A stretch of DNA of 64,000 bases, taken from NCBI RefSeq assembly GCF_000174195.1, contig NZ_ACFY01000003.1:44571-108570 (forward strand), read 5' to 3'. This document shows positions 25,508-34,681 of the stretch, in pieces. Numbering within the stretch: the stretch's first letter is position 1; each line of letters starts with the position of its first letter. A program made the position numbers and the translations under genes. The notes below the pieces were generated by a model that saw nothing but the letters and a program-made list of their open reading frames with translations, was not told where the DNA came from and searched no databases. The DNA is from Roseburia inulinivorans DSM 16841. Its GTDB lineage: Bacteria > Bacillota > Clostridia > Lachnospirales > Lachnospiraceae.

Positions 25508-27748
25508 ATGATGCAGCAGGAAGAACAGATTATCCGTACCGAGTATTCGGAACTGATGCAGAAATCTTATATAGATTATGCGATGAGTGTTATTATCGCA
25601 AGAGCTTTGCCGGATGTCCGCGATGGCTTAAAACCGGTGCAGCGAAGAACTTTATATGATATGTACGAACTGGGAATCCGGTATGACAAGCCGTACCGTA
25701 AATGTGCGCGTATTGTCGGCGATACCATGGGTAAATATCATCCACATGGCGACAGTTCTATTTATGACGCACTTGTTGTCATGGCACAGGAATTTAAGAA
25801 AGGGTTGCCGCTTGTAGATGGACATGGTAACTTTGGTTCCATCGAGGGCGATGGCGCGGCTGCGATGCGTTACACGGAGGCGCGGCTGCAGAAAATCACA
25901 CAGGAGGCATTTTTATCGGATCTGGATAAGGATGTCGTGGATTTTGTGCCAAACTTTGATGAGACAGAGAAAGAGCCGGAAGTTTTGCCGGTCAAGATCC
26001 CGAATCTCTTGGTGAACGGTTCCGATGGTATTGCGGTCGGTATGGTGACAAGCACACCACCGCACAATCTGGGTGAAGTGATCGACGGTGTGATCGCATA
26101 CATTAAGAATCCGGATATCAATACCGAGCAGATGATGGAATATATTCCGGGGCCTGATTTCCCGACAGGAGGAATTATTGCCAATAAGGACGATCTGATC
26201 CAGATCTATTCCACCGGTATGGGTAAGATCAAAATCCGTGGAAAAGTGGAAGTGGAGCAGGTCAAAGGTGGAAAAGAGCGCATTGTTATCACTGAGATCC
26301 CATATACGATGATCGGTGCGAACATCGGAAAATTTTTGAATGATGTATACAGTCTCGTGGAGACCAAGAAAACAAATGATATCGTGGATATCACAAACCA
26401 GTCCTCCAAAGAGGGAATCCGTATTGTGTTAGAGCTTCGAAAAGGAGCCGATACGCAGAATCTCATCAATCTGCTGTATAAAAAGACAAAGTTAGAGGAC
26501 ACATTTGGTGTGAATATGCTGGCAGTTGCGGAGGGACGGCCTGAGACGCTGGGACTTGTGCCAATCATCCGTCATCATGTGAAGTTCCAGTATGAGCTTG
26601 CCACAAGAAAATATCAGACATTACTGAAAAAAGAATTAGACAAAAAAGAAATACAGGAAGGATTGATCAAGGCGTGTGATGTCATTGACCTTATTATTGA
26701 AATCCTTCGCGGAAGTAAGAATGTAAAAGATGCAAGAGCATGTCTGACCGATGGTGTGACGGACAATATCACCTTTAAATCGGCACAGTCAGAAAAAATG
26801 GCATCAGAGCTCCGTTTTACAGAGCGTCAGACCACGGCAATCCTGGAGATGCGTTTACAGAAGCTGATCGGTTTAGAAATCGAGGCATTGATGAAAGACC
26901 ATGAGGATACGTTAAAGCATATCGCCGAGTATGAGGACATTTTGGAAAACCGTGCCACCATGGCGAAAGTGCTGATCAAAGAACTTCAGTCTTATAAGAA
27001 ACAGTATGCGGTTCCGAGAAAAACTCTGATCGACAATCTTGAGGAAGCGGTTGTGGAAGAGAAGAAGATTGAGGAGATGGATGTGGTGTTCCTCATGGAT
27101 CGCTTTGGCTATGCAAAAACGGTGGATGTCAGTGTCTATGAGAGAAATAAAGAGGCAGCGGATACGGAAAACCGTTACATCTTAACCTGTAAGAACACGG
27201 ATAAAATCTGTATTTTTACAAACAAAGGACAGATGCATCTGTTGAAAGTGCTTGATCTTCCATATGGAAAGTTCCGAGATAAGGGAATTCCAATCGACAA
27301 TCTAAGTAACTACGATAGTAGTGAGGAAAACTTTATATACATTATCAACCTCGGTGCGATCATTCACTCCAGATTATTATTTGGAACCAAAACAGCCATG
27401 CTTAAGATGGTTGACGGAAGTGAATTTGACGTGGCAAAGAGAACGACAGCCTCAACGAAGTTAAATGAGGATGATGAACTTCTGATCGTGCACGCAATGA
27501 CAGGTGAGGAGACGGTTGTCATGCAGTCTGAGAAAGAAATGTTTTTGCGTATTGAGGCTTCCACAATCCCGGAAAAGAAAAAGGGAGCAGTCGGCGTGCG
27601 TGGCATGAAACTGAATGCAGGAGATGCATTGAGTAACATTTATGTGTTAGACGGCGAGAACGAGCAGACCGTTGAAGTAAAGGGAAAAGAGGTTGTCTTA
27701 AACAGACTTCGTGTTGGAAATCGTGACACCAAGGGAACGAAGCGTTAA
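25508..27748 (+). CDS. parC: Type IIA topoisomerase cleavage subunit (topoisomerase IV subunit A / GyrA-like)
   Basis: 746 residues. The cleavage core has the catalytic tyrosine Tyr122 (AAAMRYTEARL) and the quinolone region HPHGDSSIYD with Ser83 and Asp87, the susceptible state. The C-terminal domain is short, and the GyrA box is not canonical (KKKGAVGVRG near residue 695), which favours topoisomerase IV over gyrase. Ribosome binding site GAGAGG; an alternative ATG is the next codon, 25511. Confidence 0.8.
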   Translation: MMQQEEQIIRTEYSELMQKSYIDYAMSVIIARALPDVRDGLKPVQRRTLYDMYELGIRYDKPYRKCARIVGDTMGKYHPHGDSSIYDALVVMAQEFKKGLPLVDGHGNFGSIEGDGAAAMRYTEARLQKITQEAFLSDLDKDVVDFVPNFDETEKEPEVLPVKIPNLLVNGSDGIAVGMVTSTPPHNLGEVIDGVIAYIKNPDINTEQMMEYIPGPDFPTGGIIANKDDLIQIYSTGMGKIKIRGKVEVEQVKGGKERIVITEIPYTMIGANIGKFLNDVYSLVETKKTNDIVDITNQSSKEGIRIVLELRKGADTQNLINLLYKKTKLEDTFGVNMLAVAEGRPETLGLVPIIRHHVKFQYELATRKYQTLLKKELDKKEIQEGLIKACDVIDLIIEILRGSKNVKDARACLTDGVTDNITFKSAQSEKMASELRFTERQTTAILEMRLQKLIGLEIEALMKDHEDTLKHIAEYEDILENRATMAKVLIKELQSYKKQYAVPRKTLIDNLEEAVVEEKKIEEMDVVFLMDRFGYAKTVDVSVYERNKEAADTENRYILTCKNTDKICIFTNKGQMHLLKVLDLPYGKFRDKGIPIDNLSNYDSSEENFIYIINLGAIIHSRLLFGTKTAMLKMVDGSEFDVAKRTTASTKLNEDDELLIVHAMTGEETVVMQSEKEMFLRIEASTIPEKKKGAVGVRGMKLNAGDALSNIYVLDGENEQTVEVKGKEVVLNRLRVGNRDTKGTKR

Positions 27749-27776
27749 ATAAAACCAAAAGAAGTAAGGTGGGAAA

Positions 27777-29135
27777 ATGAATTACGAGCAGGCAAGAGCG
27801 TATGCCGTAAATGTCAGCAGATCGGGAAGCATATTAGGACTTGATAGTATTGAAAATTTAATGCACGAGCTTGGGGATATACAGGAGCGGCTTAAGATCA
27901 TCCACATTGCGGGAACGAATGGAAAAGGTTCTACCGGGGCTTATTTAGAGCGGGTACTCATAGAAGCCGGATACCGGGTAGGCAGATATAGTTCCCCGGC
28001 GGTGTTTGATCCGATGGAAGTGTGGCGGATCAATCTTCAGTCCATGAGCCACGAGGAGTATGCGGATATCATGGAACAGGTGAAGTGTGCCTGTGACCGC
28101 ATGGTGGAAAAAGGTATGGAACATCCGACGATTTTTGAAGTGGAAACAGCGATGGCATTTTTGTATTTTTATCAGAAAAAATGTGATTATGTACTGTTGG
28201 AAGTTGGAATGGGCGGCAGAACAGACGCAACGAATCTGATCAAAAAGCCAGTGTGCTCCGTTATTACATCAGTCAGTATGGATCATATGCAATTTCTTGG
28301 AAATACACTGACCGAGATTGCACAGGCAAAAGCCGGCATTATCAAAAAAGATTGTCCGGTCGTGACCATCCTGCAAAAAGCAGAGGCAATGGAGGCGATA
28401 GAAGCAGAGGCAGAAAAACAGCATGCAAGGCTTTATACCGCCGATGTTTCCAAGGTAACGGTGGAAACCGAAACGTTAAAAGAGATCAGATTCGATCATC
28501 CGGGACTTGGAACGGTGACAACCCAGCTTACAGGGACATATCAGGTGGAAAACTGCTGTCTGGCGGTCACAGTGTTAAAGGAGGTTCTTGGAATTGCAGA
28601 CCGGATCATTATAGACGGGATCAGAAATACCGTGTGGCCGGGCAGGTTTGAGATCATAGGAGAACAGCCGCTGTTTATCATAGACGGTGCGCACAATGAG
28701 GATGCGGCACTTCAATTAAGTGCGTCTGTGGAAAAATATTTTACAAACATTCCAATAACTTATATAATAGGTGTACTTGCAGATAAGGAACACAAAAAAG
28801 TGCTGGAGGCAATGCTGCCTTATGCGGGAGCTGTCTTTACGGTCACACCGGATAATCCGAGGGCGATGAGAGCGGAAGAACTTGCGTCCGAGGCAGAAGC
28901 AATCGTGGCTCGTCTGTGGAAAAAGAGAGCCGGAAAGCCGGAAAAAGTACAGGGCACAGAAAATAGTCCACAGGGAGCAGGAGGTATGGAACCGCTTCCG
29001 AAGGTCAGTGCATGCAGTTCCATGAAGGAAGCAGTGCAGCTGGCACTGGAACACACGAAAAAAGACGGCGTGATCCTTGCATTTGGCTCCTTATCTTATC
29101 TCAAAGAGATCAGGCAGATCATGCAGTCGGATTGA
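27777..29135 (+). CDS. folC: Folylpolyglutamate synthase (dihydrofolate synthase)
   Basis: 452 residues of the Mur-ligase fold. The P-loop is HIAGTNGKGSTGAYLE; LLEVGMGGRTDATN and FIIDGAHNEDA are also diagnostic. It adds glutamates to folates. Residues about 375-415 form a Gly/Pro/Lys-rich insertion. It opens a folate cluster folC-folE-folP-folBK transcribed rightward. Confidence 0.93.
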   Translation: MNYEQARAYAVNVSRSGSILGLDSIENLMHELGDIQERLKIIHIAGTNGKGSTGAYLERVLIEAGYRVGRYSSPAVFDPMEVWRINLQSMSHEEYADIMEQVKCACDRMVEKGMEHPTIFEVETAMAFLYFYQKKCDYVLLEVGMGGRTDATNLIKKPVCSVITSVSMDHMQFLGNTLTEIAQAKAGIIKKDCPVVTILQKAEAMEAIEAEAEKQHARLYTADVSKVTVETETLKEIRFDHPGLGTVTTQLTGTYQVENCCLAVTVLKEVLGIADRIIIDGIRNTVWPGRFEIIGEQPLFIIDGAHNEDAALQLSASVEKYFTNIPITYIIGVLADKEHKKVLEAMLPYAGAVFTVTPDNPRAMRAEELASEAEAIVARLWKKRAGKPEKVQGTENSPQGAGGMEPLPKVSACSSMKEAVQLALEHTKKDGVILAFGSLSYLKEIRQIMQSD

Positions 29136-29211
29136 TCGATAAAAGCGTACATAGGAATGCAGTATCGTACGTGGACCATATCATTTCAGTATCGGTAAAG
29201 AAGGAAAAAAG

Positions 29212-29766
29212 ATGGATAAAAAGAAAATACAAGAGGGCGTAAAATTAATATTGGAAGGAATCGGGGAAAACCCGGACAGAGAAGGGCTTCTCGATACCCC
29301 TGACCGCATTGCCAGAATGTATGAAGAGATATTTGGTGGACTGACGCAGACCGCTGAAGAACCGCTGTCAAAGACATTTCATGTGAAAGACAATGCGATG
29401 GTTCTCGAAAAAGATATTACATTTTACTCGACATGTGAGCATCATTTTATGCCTTTTTACGGAAAAGCGCATATTGCGTATATCCCGGATGGAAAAGTCG
29501 TAGGTCTCAGCAAACTGGCAAGAACCGTGGAAGTGTATGCAAAGCGTCCGCAGATCCAGGAACAGTTGACGGCACAGATCGCAGATGCATTAATGGAATA
29601 TTTAAAGCCACAGGGCGCAATGGTCATGCTGGAAGCAGAGCATATGTGCATGACGATGCGTGGTGTGAAAAAGCCGGGAAGCAAGACGGTAACATTTGTG
29701 ACGCGCGGTGTTTTTGAACAGGATGAGAGGCTTCAAAGACAGTTTTTTGATCTGGTAAGAGCGTAA
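29212..29766 (+). CDS. folE: GTP cyclohydrolase I
   Basis: 184 residues. Zinc and active-site residues appear in [20 protein letters not shown] and in [15 protein letters not shown]. It converts GTP to 7,8-dihydroneopterin triphosphate, the first step of folate synthesis. The start follows GAAGGAAAAAAG. Twenty-five bases before folP. Confidence 0.96.
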   Translation: MDKKKIQEGVKLILEGIGENPDREGLLDTPDRIARMYEEIFGGLTQTAEEPLSKTFHVKDNAMVLEKDITFYSTCEHHFMPFYGKAHIAYIPDGKVVGLSKLARTVEVYAKRPQIQEQLTAQIADALMEYLKPQGAMVMLEAEHMCMTMRGVKKPGSKTVTFVTRGVFEQDERLQRQFFDLVRA

Positions 29767-29791
29767 GATAAAGTCAGGAAAGGTTAAAAAA

Positions 29792-30601
29792 ATGAGAATA
29801 GGCAGCAGGGATTTTGCAACAACAGGACATACTTATATTATGGGAATTTTAAATGTGACACCGGACTCTTTTTCCGATGGTGGAAAGTTCAATCAGATTG
29901 ATGCGGCATTAAAGCACGTGGAAGAGATGATAGGAGACGGCGCAGATGTGATCGACATCGGCGGGGAATCCACAAGACCGGGATATACAAAGATTTCCGA
30001 TGAGGAGGAGACAGACAGGGTGGTTCCGGTCATTGAGGCGGTGAAAAAAGAGTTTGAGATACCGATTTCTGTGGATACTTATAAAAGTGGCGTTGCAGAG
30101 GCCGCAGCGCAGGCAGGAGCCGATCTGATCAATGATATCTGGGGACTGAAATATGACGCGCGCATGGCAGAGGTCATTGCTAAATCAGGACTGGCGTGCT
30201 GTCTCATGCATAACCGGGACAATACTGAGTACCGGAATTTTATGGAGGACATGAAACAGGATCTTCGGGAGACGATCGCACTTGCCAAAGCAGCTGGAAT
30301 TGCGGACGATAAGATCATCTTAGACCCGGGTGTTGGATTCGCAAAAAGTTATGAGAACAATCTGGAAGTGATCCGCCGCCTGAAAGAGTTCAATGAATTA
30401 AAATATCCGGTGCTGCTTGGCACCTCAAGGAAGTCTGTGATCGGATTGACACTCGACCTTCCGGCAGCAGAGCGTGTGGAGGGAACGATTGTCACAACGG
30501 TCATGGCGGTGGAAGCAGGCTGTATGTTTGTCCGTGTGCATGATGTAAAAGAAAATCACCGGGCAATTCAGATGGCAGAGGCAATCCTGGACAGGAAATA
30601 A
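29792..30601 (+). CDS. folP: Dihydropteroate synthase
   Basis: 269-residue TIM barrel. Motifs: GILNVTPDSFSDGG, DVIDIGGESTRPG, ILDPGVGFAKSYENN, LLGTSRKSVIG and FVRVHDVKEN. It joins pterin diphosphate to p-aminobenzoate and is the sulfonamide target. Within the folate cluster. Confidence 0.97.
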   Translation: MRIGSRDFATTGHTYIMGILNVTPDSFSDGGKFNQIDAALKHVEEMIGDGADVIDIGGESTRPGYTKISDEEETDRVVPVIEAVKKEFEIPISVDTYKSGVAEAAAQAGADLINDIWGLKYDARMAEVIAKSGLACCLMHNRDNTEYRNFMEDMKQDLRETIALAKAAGIADDKIILDPGVGFAKSYENNLEVIRRLKEFNELKYPVLLGTSRKSVIGLTLDLPAAERVEGTIVTTVMAVEAGCMFVRVHDVKENHRAIQMAEAILDRK

Positions 30602-30684
30602 GCAATTGCGGAATACCTGCTTTTTCAGGAGTTTTGCAGGCTTTAGATAACAGGAAGATGGAAGTGCTGAAAGGAAGTATCGGG

Positions 30685-31509
30685 ATGACAGGAGATTTTA
30701 TTAAAATAACGAATTTAAAAGTATTTGCACATCATGGGGTTTTTCCGGAGGAAACAAGGGATGGACAGGACTTTTACGTGAATGCAAAACTTTTTTTGGA
30801 CTGCAGAAAAGCTGGAAAGACAGACAATCTGTCGGATTCTTTGAATTATGGCGAAGTCAGCCATTTTATCACAGATTTTCTACAGGATCATACATACAAA
30901 TTAATTGAGAGCGTCGCAGAGCAGTTAGCGGAAGCGATGCTTCTTTCTATGCCGGTGTTAAAAGGAGTAGAGATTGAATTATGTAAACCGCATGCTCCGA
31001 TCGGGCTTCCATTTGAAAATGTGTCGGTGACGATGAAACGGCAGTGGCATGAGGTGTATCTTGCGGTCGGTTCCAATCTTGGGGACAAGAATGCCTATAT
31101 TGGGAATGGAATCGAGGAACTGCGCCGGATCAAAGAGATCAAAGAGGTCAGAGTGTCAGAACTTCTGGTGACAAAGCCTTACGGCGGAGTGGAGCAGGAC
31201 GATTTTGTTAACGGGGCGATCGCATTAAAGACGCTGTTATCACCGCAGGAGCTGTTGGAGAAACTGCATGAGATCGAGCAGCACGCTAACCGGGAGCGTA
31301 TCATTCACTGGGGACCTAGAACATTGGATCTTGACATTATTTTTTATGATAAGCTTGTGTACGAGGATGTGAATCTTATCATACCGCATATTGATATGCA
31401 GAATCGTGACTTTGTGTTAAAACCGCTGGCAGAACTTTGCCCGAATTACCGCCATCCGGTTTTTGGAAAAACAGTGTCGCAGTTACTTGGAGAACTGAAA
31501 GAGAGGTAA
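30685..31509 (+). CDS. folBK: Bifunctional dihydroneopterin aldolase / HPPK
   Basis: A natural fusion of 274 residues. The FolB part (about 1-118) has KVFAHHGVFPEE and LNYGEV. The FolK part (about 119-274) has YLAVGSNLGDK and WGPRTLDLDIIFYD. It turns dihydroneopterin into the diphosphate used by FolP just upstream. I chose ATG 30685 (after GAAAGGAAG); an in-frame TTG at 30634 and ATG at 30658 have no good site. Confidence 0.94.
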   Translation: MTGDFIKITNLKVFAHHGVFPEETRDGQDFYVNAKLFLDCRKAGKTDNLSDSLNYGEVSHFITDFLQDHTYKLIESVAEQLAEAMLLSMPVLKGVEIELCKPHAPIGLPFENVSVTMKRQWHEVYLAVGSNLGDKNAYIGNGIEELRRIKEIKEVRVSELLVTKPYGGVEQDDFVNGAIALKTLLSPQELLEKLHEIEQHANRERIIHWGPRTLDLDIIFYDKLVYEDVNLIIPHIDMQNRDFVLKPLAELCPNYRHPVFGKTVSQLLGELKER

Positions 31510-31510
31510 T

Positions 31511-32170
31511 ATGATAAAAGCAGTCTTATTTGATCTGGATGGTACGATCATTAACTCAGAAGAGGGAATTACAAAGTGTGTACAATATGCATTAAGCAGT
31601 TTTGGAATTGAGGAACCGGACCGGAAAAAGCTGTTGTGTTTTATCGGACCGCCGCTTGATCCTGTTTTCCGTGAAAAATACGGTTTTGATGCAGACAAGG
31701 CATGGCAGGCGGTATTAAAATACCGGGAGAGGTTTGATAAGACCGGTATTTTCGAGTGTGAATTATATGAGGGTGTCGCAGATACGATCCGCAAGTTAAA
31801 AGAAGCAGGCTGCGTCATCGCACTTGCTTCCTCCAAGCCGGAGACAGCGTGCAGACGTATTCTGGAACATTTTTCCCTGACACCGTATTTTGATGAGATT
31901 GTCGGTTCCACTTTAGATGGAAATATCAGCACCAAACAGCAGGTATTAGAGGAGCTTGGCAGACGGATGGAGCATATGCAGATCACAAAAGACCAGATGT
32001 GCCTGATCGGAGACACTGAGTATGACGTGATTGGAGCGGATCAGTTTGGAATCCGCTGTGTCGGCGTATCCTATGGATTTGGAAAAAGAGAACTGTTAGA
32101 GCGTGCAGGGGCATACTGTGTCTGCGACAACATGGCAGAGGTTGTGGAAGCACTGCAGCAGATGCGATAG
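31511..32170 (+). CDS. HAD-superfamily phosphatase (phosphoglycolate phosphatase-like)
   Basis: 219 residues. HAD motifs: FDLDGTIINSEEG (nucleophile Asp), LASSKPE, and GDTEYDVIGA. The helical cap between motifs I and II fits subclass IA, as in Gph and PgmB. It follows folBK with a one-base gap, so it is translated with the folate genes; it could act on a folate-pathway phosphate but this is only inferred from position. Confidence 0.85.
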   Translation: MIKAVLFDLDGTIINSEEGITKCVQYALSSFGIEEPDRKKLLCFIGPPLDPVFREKYGFDADKAWQAVLKYRERFDKTGIFECELYEGVADTIRKLKEAGCVIALASSKPETACRRILEHFSLTPYFDEIVGSTLDGNISTKQQVLEELGRRMEHMQITKDQMCLIGDTEYDVIGADQFGIRCVGVSYGFGKRELLERAGAYCVCDNMAEVVEALQQMR

Positions 32171-32183
32171 AAAGGAAGATATC

Positions 32184-32957
32184 ATGAAAACGACAGGCGG
32201 TTTTAAACTCTGGCAGATCATTTATCCGATTGGCATTTATTATGTTGTGTCGAGCCTTATGTACTTCGTGCTGGGACTTTTTCTGGGGGATGGGCAACAG
32301 ACCTATATGCTGCGCCAGCTTATCTGCTCGGCTGCAACGATCCCGGCGACGATGAGTTTTTATAAGCAGGATAAAATTGCAGAGCAGGTTGTCTATGGAA
32401 CTGAAAAAGAAAAATTGGATACAAAATGGCTCACAGACGCAGCTTTGGCTGTTGTGGGTGCAGCAACACTTGGCATTGCCGTGAATAACATCATTGCAAT
32501 GACGCCGTTAGTGCAGATGTCGGAGGGGTTTCAGGAGGCAAACCAGTCCTTTTTTGCGGGAACGGTTGTGTTTGAACTGCTCGGTTCCTGCCTTGTGATT
32601 CCAATCGCAGAAGAATTGCTGTTCCGCGGTGTGGTGTACAAGCGTCTGAAGCTTTATTTTGGCGTGACACCGGCATTGATCGGTTCAGCACTTATCTTTG
32701 GTATCATGCATGTCAATCTGGTGCAGTTTTTGTATGCGGCGGTGATCGGATTGCTTCTTGCGTTTGTGTTGGAAAAAACAGGGAAGCTTTCCATGGCAGT
32801 TTTTGGGCATATTGCGGCAAATCTTGTGGCGGTGCTGCGGACGGAGACAGGATGGCTGGAGTTCAGTTTTTATCCGACGGTAAACGGCATTTTGTTTACG
32901 GTTGTGATGGCAGTGGCAGGAATAGCCGTTGTCAGCCTTTTTTACCGGAGAAAATAA
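32184..32957 (+). CDS. CPBP-family intramembrane metalloprotease
   Basis: 257 residues with about seven hydrophobic segments. The Abi/CPBP motif EELLFRGVVYKRL (EExxxR) and the later FGIMHVNLVQFLYA (FxxxH) and HIAANL give the metal site. Family members process membrane proteins or protect against peptides. ATG 32184 follows GAAAGGAAG; it is probably the last gene of the folate transcript. Confidence 0.85.
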   Translation: MKTTGGFKLWQIIYPIGIYYVVSSLMYFVLGLFLGDGQQTYMLRQLICSAATIPATMSFYKQDKIAEQVVYGTEKEKLDTKWLTDAALAVVGAATLGIAVNNIIAMTPLVQMSEGFQEANQSFFAGTVVFELLGSCLVIPIAEELLFRGVVYKRLKLYFGVTPALIGSALIFGIMHVNLVQFLYAAVIGLLLAFVLEKTGKLSMAVFGHIAANLVAVLRTETGWLEFSFYPTVNGILFTVVMAVAGIAVVSLFYRRK

Positions 32958-33022
32958 TTCGTTACATAAAAACGACATTTCATTACATATTCCATAAGAA
33001 AAGCTTATGAGCTGGTCGATAT
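32958..33022 (+). promoter_or_regulatory. Putative LytTR twin site and sigma-28 promoter of the LytTR regulator gene
   Basis: Direct repeats TTCGTTACAT (32958-32967) and TTCATTACAT (32979-32988) start 21 bp apart. Six bases later comes TAAG (32995-32998) and, 17 bases on, TCGATAT (33016-33022), a sigma-28-like promoter with one mismatch and slightly long spacing. The same layout is found at 33833-33895. Confidence 0.55.
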
Positions 33023-33053
33023 AAGATAAAGTACAGAGTATGGAGTGAAGAAA

Positions 33054-33773
33054 ATGCCGAAAATTGCGATATGTGATGATGAACAGCCTATAAGAGAGTA
33101 TTTAAAAAGTCTGACCGAAAAATGTATCCCGGATTCACAGGTTCGCCTGTTTGGCAGCGGAGAGGCACTGTTACGAGATCAGACATCCTTTGATGTGATC
33201 CTGCTGGATGTTTCCCTGCGTGGAGAAGATGGAAATCAGACGTTAAACGGCATGGAGACAGCCCGGAAAATCCGGGAGACATCCAATGCGATGATCATTT
33301 TTGTGACAGCGTTCAAAGAATATGTGTTTGAAGGTTATGATGTCGGGGCGTTTCACTATCTGTTAAAGCCGGTGGACGAGCACAAGTTTGCGGAAGTGAT
33401 GCAGCGCGCCATGTGGCAGCTTGAGCGGGAAAAAGAGGAAATGTCCCTGTTGATAAAAGCAGATGGCAGTTATATGGAAGTTCTGGCAAAAAATATTTTG
33501 TATGCGGAGAACGAGGCGCGCAAGATTGTGCTGCACACGAAAAATATGCCGGAGAGCAGTTATACTTTTTATGAGAAAATGGAAGTGTTGGAGAAGCGGC
33601 TGGGAGAGGGTTTTTTCCGTTCGCACCGGGGATTTCTGGTAAATCTGCGGGAAGTGTACAAGTATGATGCGACCACGATACAGATGAAAAATGGTGACAA
33701 AGTTTATCTGGCAAAACAAAAGTATAACGATTTTGTCACGGCTTATATGAAATATCTGAGAAGCGCAGGATGA
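33054..33773 (+). CDS. LytTR-family response regulator, orphan
   Basis: 239 residues. The receiver domain (1-125) has the acidic pair in CDDEQ, the phospho-aspartate in VILLDVSL, and the lysine in LLKPVDE. The LytTR DNA-binding domain (about 140-239) includes FFRSHRGFLVNL. LytTR proteins bind paired direct repeats one or two turns apart, which is what lies in front of this gene and of 33965. No histidine kinase is adjacent. ATG 33054 is used in preference to GTG 33045. Confidence 0.9.
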   Translation: MPKIAICDDEQPIREYLKSLTEKCIPDSQVRLFGSGEALLRDQTSFDVILLDVSLRGEDGNQTLNGMETARKIRETSNAMIIFVTAFKEYVFEGYDVGAFHYLLKPVDEHKFAEVMQRAMWQLEREKEEMSLLIKADGSYMEVLAKNILYAENEARKIVLHTKNMPESSYTFYEKMEVLEKRLGEGFFRSHRGFLVNLREVYKYDATTIQMKNGDKVYLAKQKYNDFVTAYMKYLRSAG

Positions 33774-33802
33774 AAAGGACTGCAAAATAGCGGAAAAAAG
33801 CA

Positions 33803-33834
33803 AAAATCAGCGGAACATAGATCTGCTGATTTTT
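33803..33834 (+). terminator. Rho-independent terminator after the LytTR gene
   Basis: AAAATCAGC (33803-33811) pairs with GCTGATTTT (33825-33833). Confidence 0.7.
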
Positions 33835-33895
33835 CATTACATAAAAGAGCCTGTTCGTTACAATTCGCTAAAATCAGAAAATGCCCGACCGATAT
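33833..33895 (+). promoter_or_regulatory. Putative LytTR twin site and sigma-28 promoter of the 33965 operon
   Basis: Direct repeats TTCATTACAT (33833-33842) and TTCGTTACAA (33854-33863) start 21 bp apart. Five bases later is TAAA (33869-33872), a 15-base spacer, then ACCGATAT (33888-33895), which matches the sigma-28 (SigD/FliA) consensus TAAA-N15-GCCGATAT at all but one position. Confidence 0.7.
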
Positions 33896-33964
33896 ACGGA
33901 GTAAAGAAAGGCAAAATGCATCGTTATGGTGCAGTTTTGGCAAGACATACAGGGAGGCAATAAT

Positions 33965-34633
33965 ATGCGAATTACAACACAAATGCTTGCACACTCAGCC
34001 GCAAAAAGCGGAATTCCATTTCAGCAGACAACACTGTTAGATATCCTGAACAAAAAGTCATCTTTTTCCGGTCTGCTGAACGGAGTGAATGCCAGTGCGG
34101 ATGCAACGGCGATCGCAAAGAAAAAGAATTATTCGAAGCTGGAAGATATTTCGGGGAACCTGAACGGATATGCTTCTAGTCTTGTGGCAACAGATAAGAA
34201 CTCCATTTATGACAGGGCAAAGGAAAGCGGCAGTACAAAGGATATTGTTTCCTCGGCAAAAAAAATGGTCGAGAGCTACAACGCAACGTTAAAACAGCTC
34301 AGGGAAACCGGGGATACTTTAAATGAGTTTTACAGACAGCAGTTAAAGGATATTCCTGCCGGGGACAAAGAGGCATTGAAGCGCATTGGTATCACACAGG
34401 CAAAAGACGGCAGTCTTTCCATTGACGAGAAAGTGTTACAGAGTGCAGATGCAGACACGTTAAAGAAAGTGTTGGATGGAGATACCGGGCTTGCTTCCAA
34501 GATCAGTTTTGTGAGCGGAAGAATCAGCCAGAACGCAGCGTCCAATGTTGTGAGCACATCGAGCCAGTATACATCGAACGGCTCTTCATTGCTGAGTGCA
34601 CTTGAGACGAGTAAATACGATTTCTGGGGATAA
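33965..34633 (+). CDS. Flagellar-type protein with flagellin-like start and FliD-like core
   Basis: 222 residues from ATG 33965, after AGGGAGGCAATA. The start MRITTQMLAHSA resembles the N-terminus of flagellins and FlgL (MRITxxM). The middle (AKKMVESYNATLKQLRETGDTLNEFYRQQL, RIGITQAKDGSLSIDEKVLQ, shown here in parts) resembles the C-terminal region of the filament cap FliD. It is short for FliD and has no signal peptide, so if exported it probably uses the flagellar secretion system, consistent with its sigma-28 promoter. Function unknown. Confidence 0.5.
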   Translation: MRITTQMLAHSAAKSGIPFQQTTLLDILNKKSSFSGLLNGVNASADATAIAKKKNYSKLEDISGNLNGYASSLVATDKNSIYDRAKESGSTKDIVSSAKKMVESYNATLKQLRETGDTLNEFYRQQLKDIPAGDKEALKRIGITQAKDGSLSIDEKVLQSADADTLKKVLDGDTGLASKISFVSGRISQNAASNVVSTSSQYTSNGSSLLSALETSKYDFWG

Positions 34634-34681
34634 AAAAGAAAATTGACAAATTTGCAGAGGAGATAAGACAGGAGAACTATT

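Noticed and set aside
23495..27748. Calling the pair gyrB-gyrA with certainty
   Set aside because: No dnaA, dnaN or recF nearby, and the A subunit lacks a clear GyrA box; topoisomerase IV fits better but is not proven.
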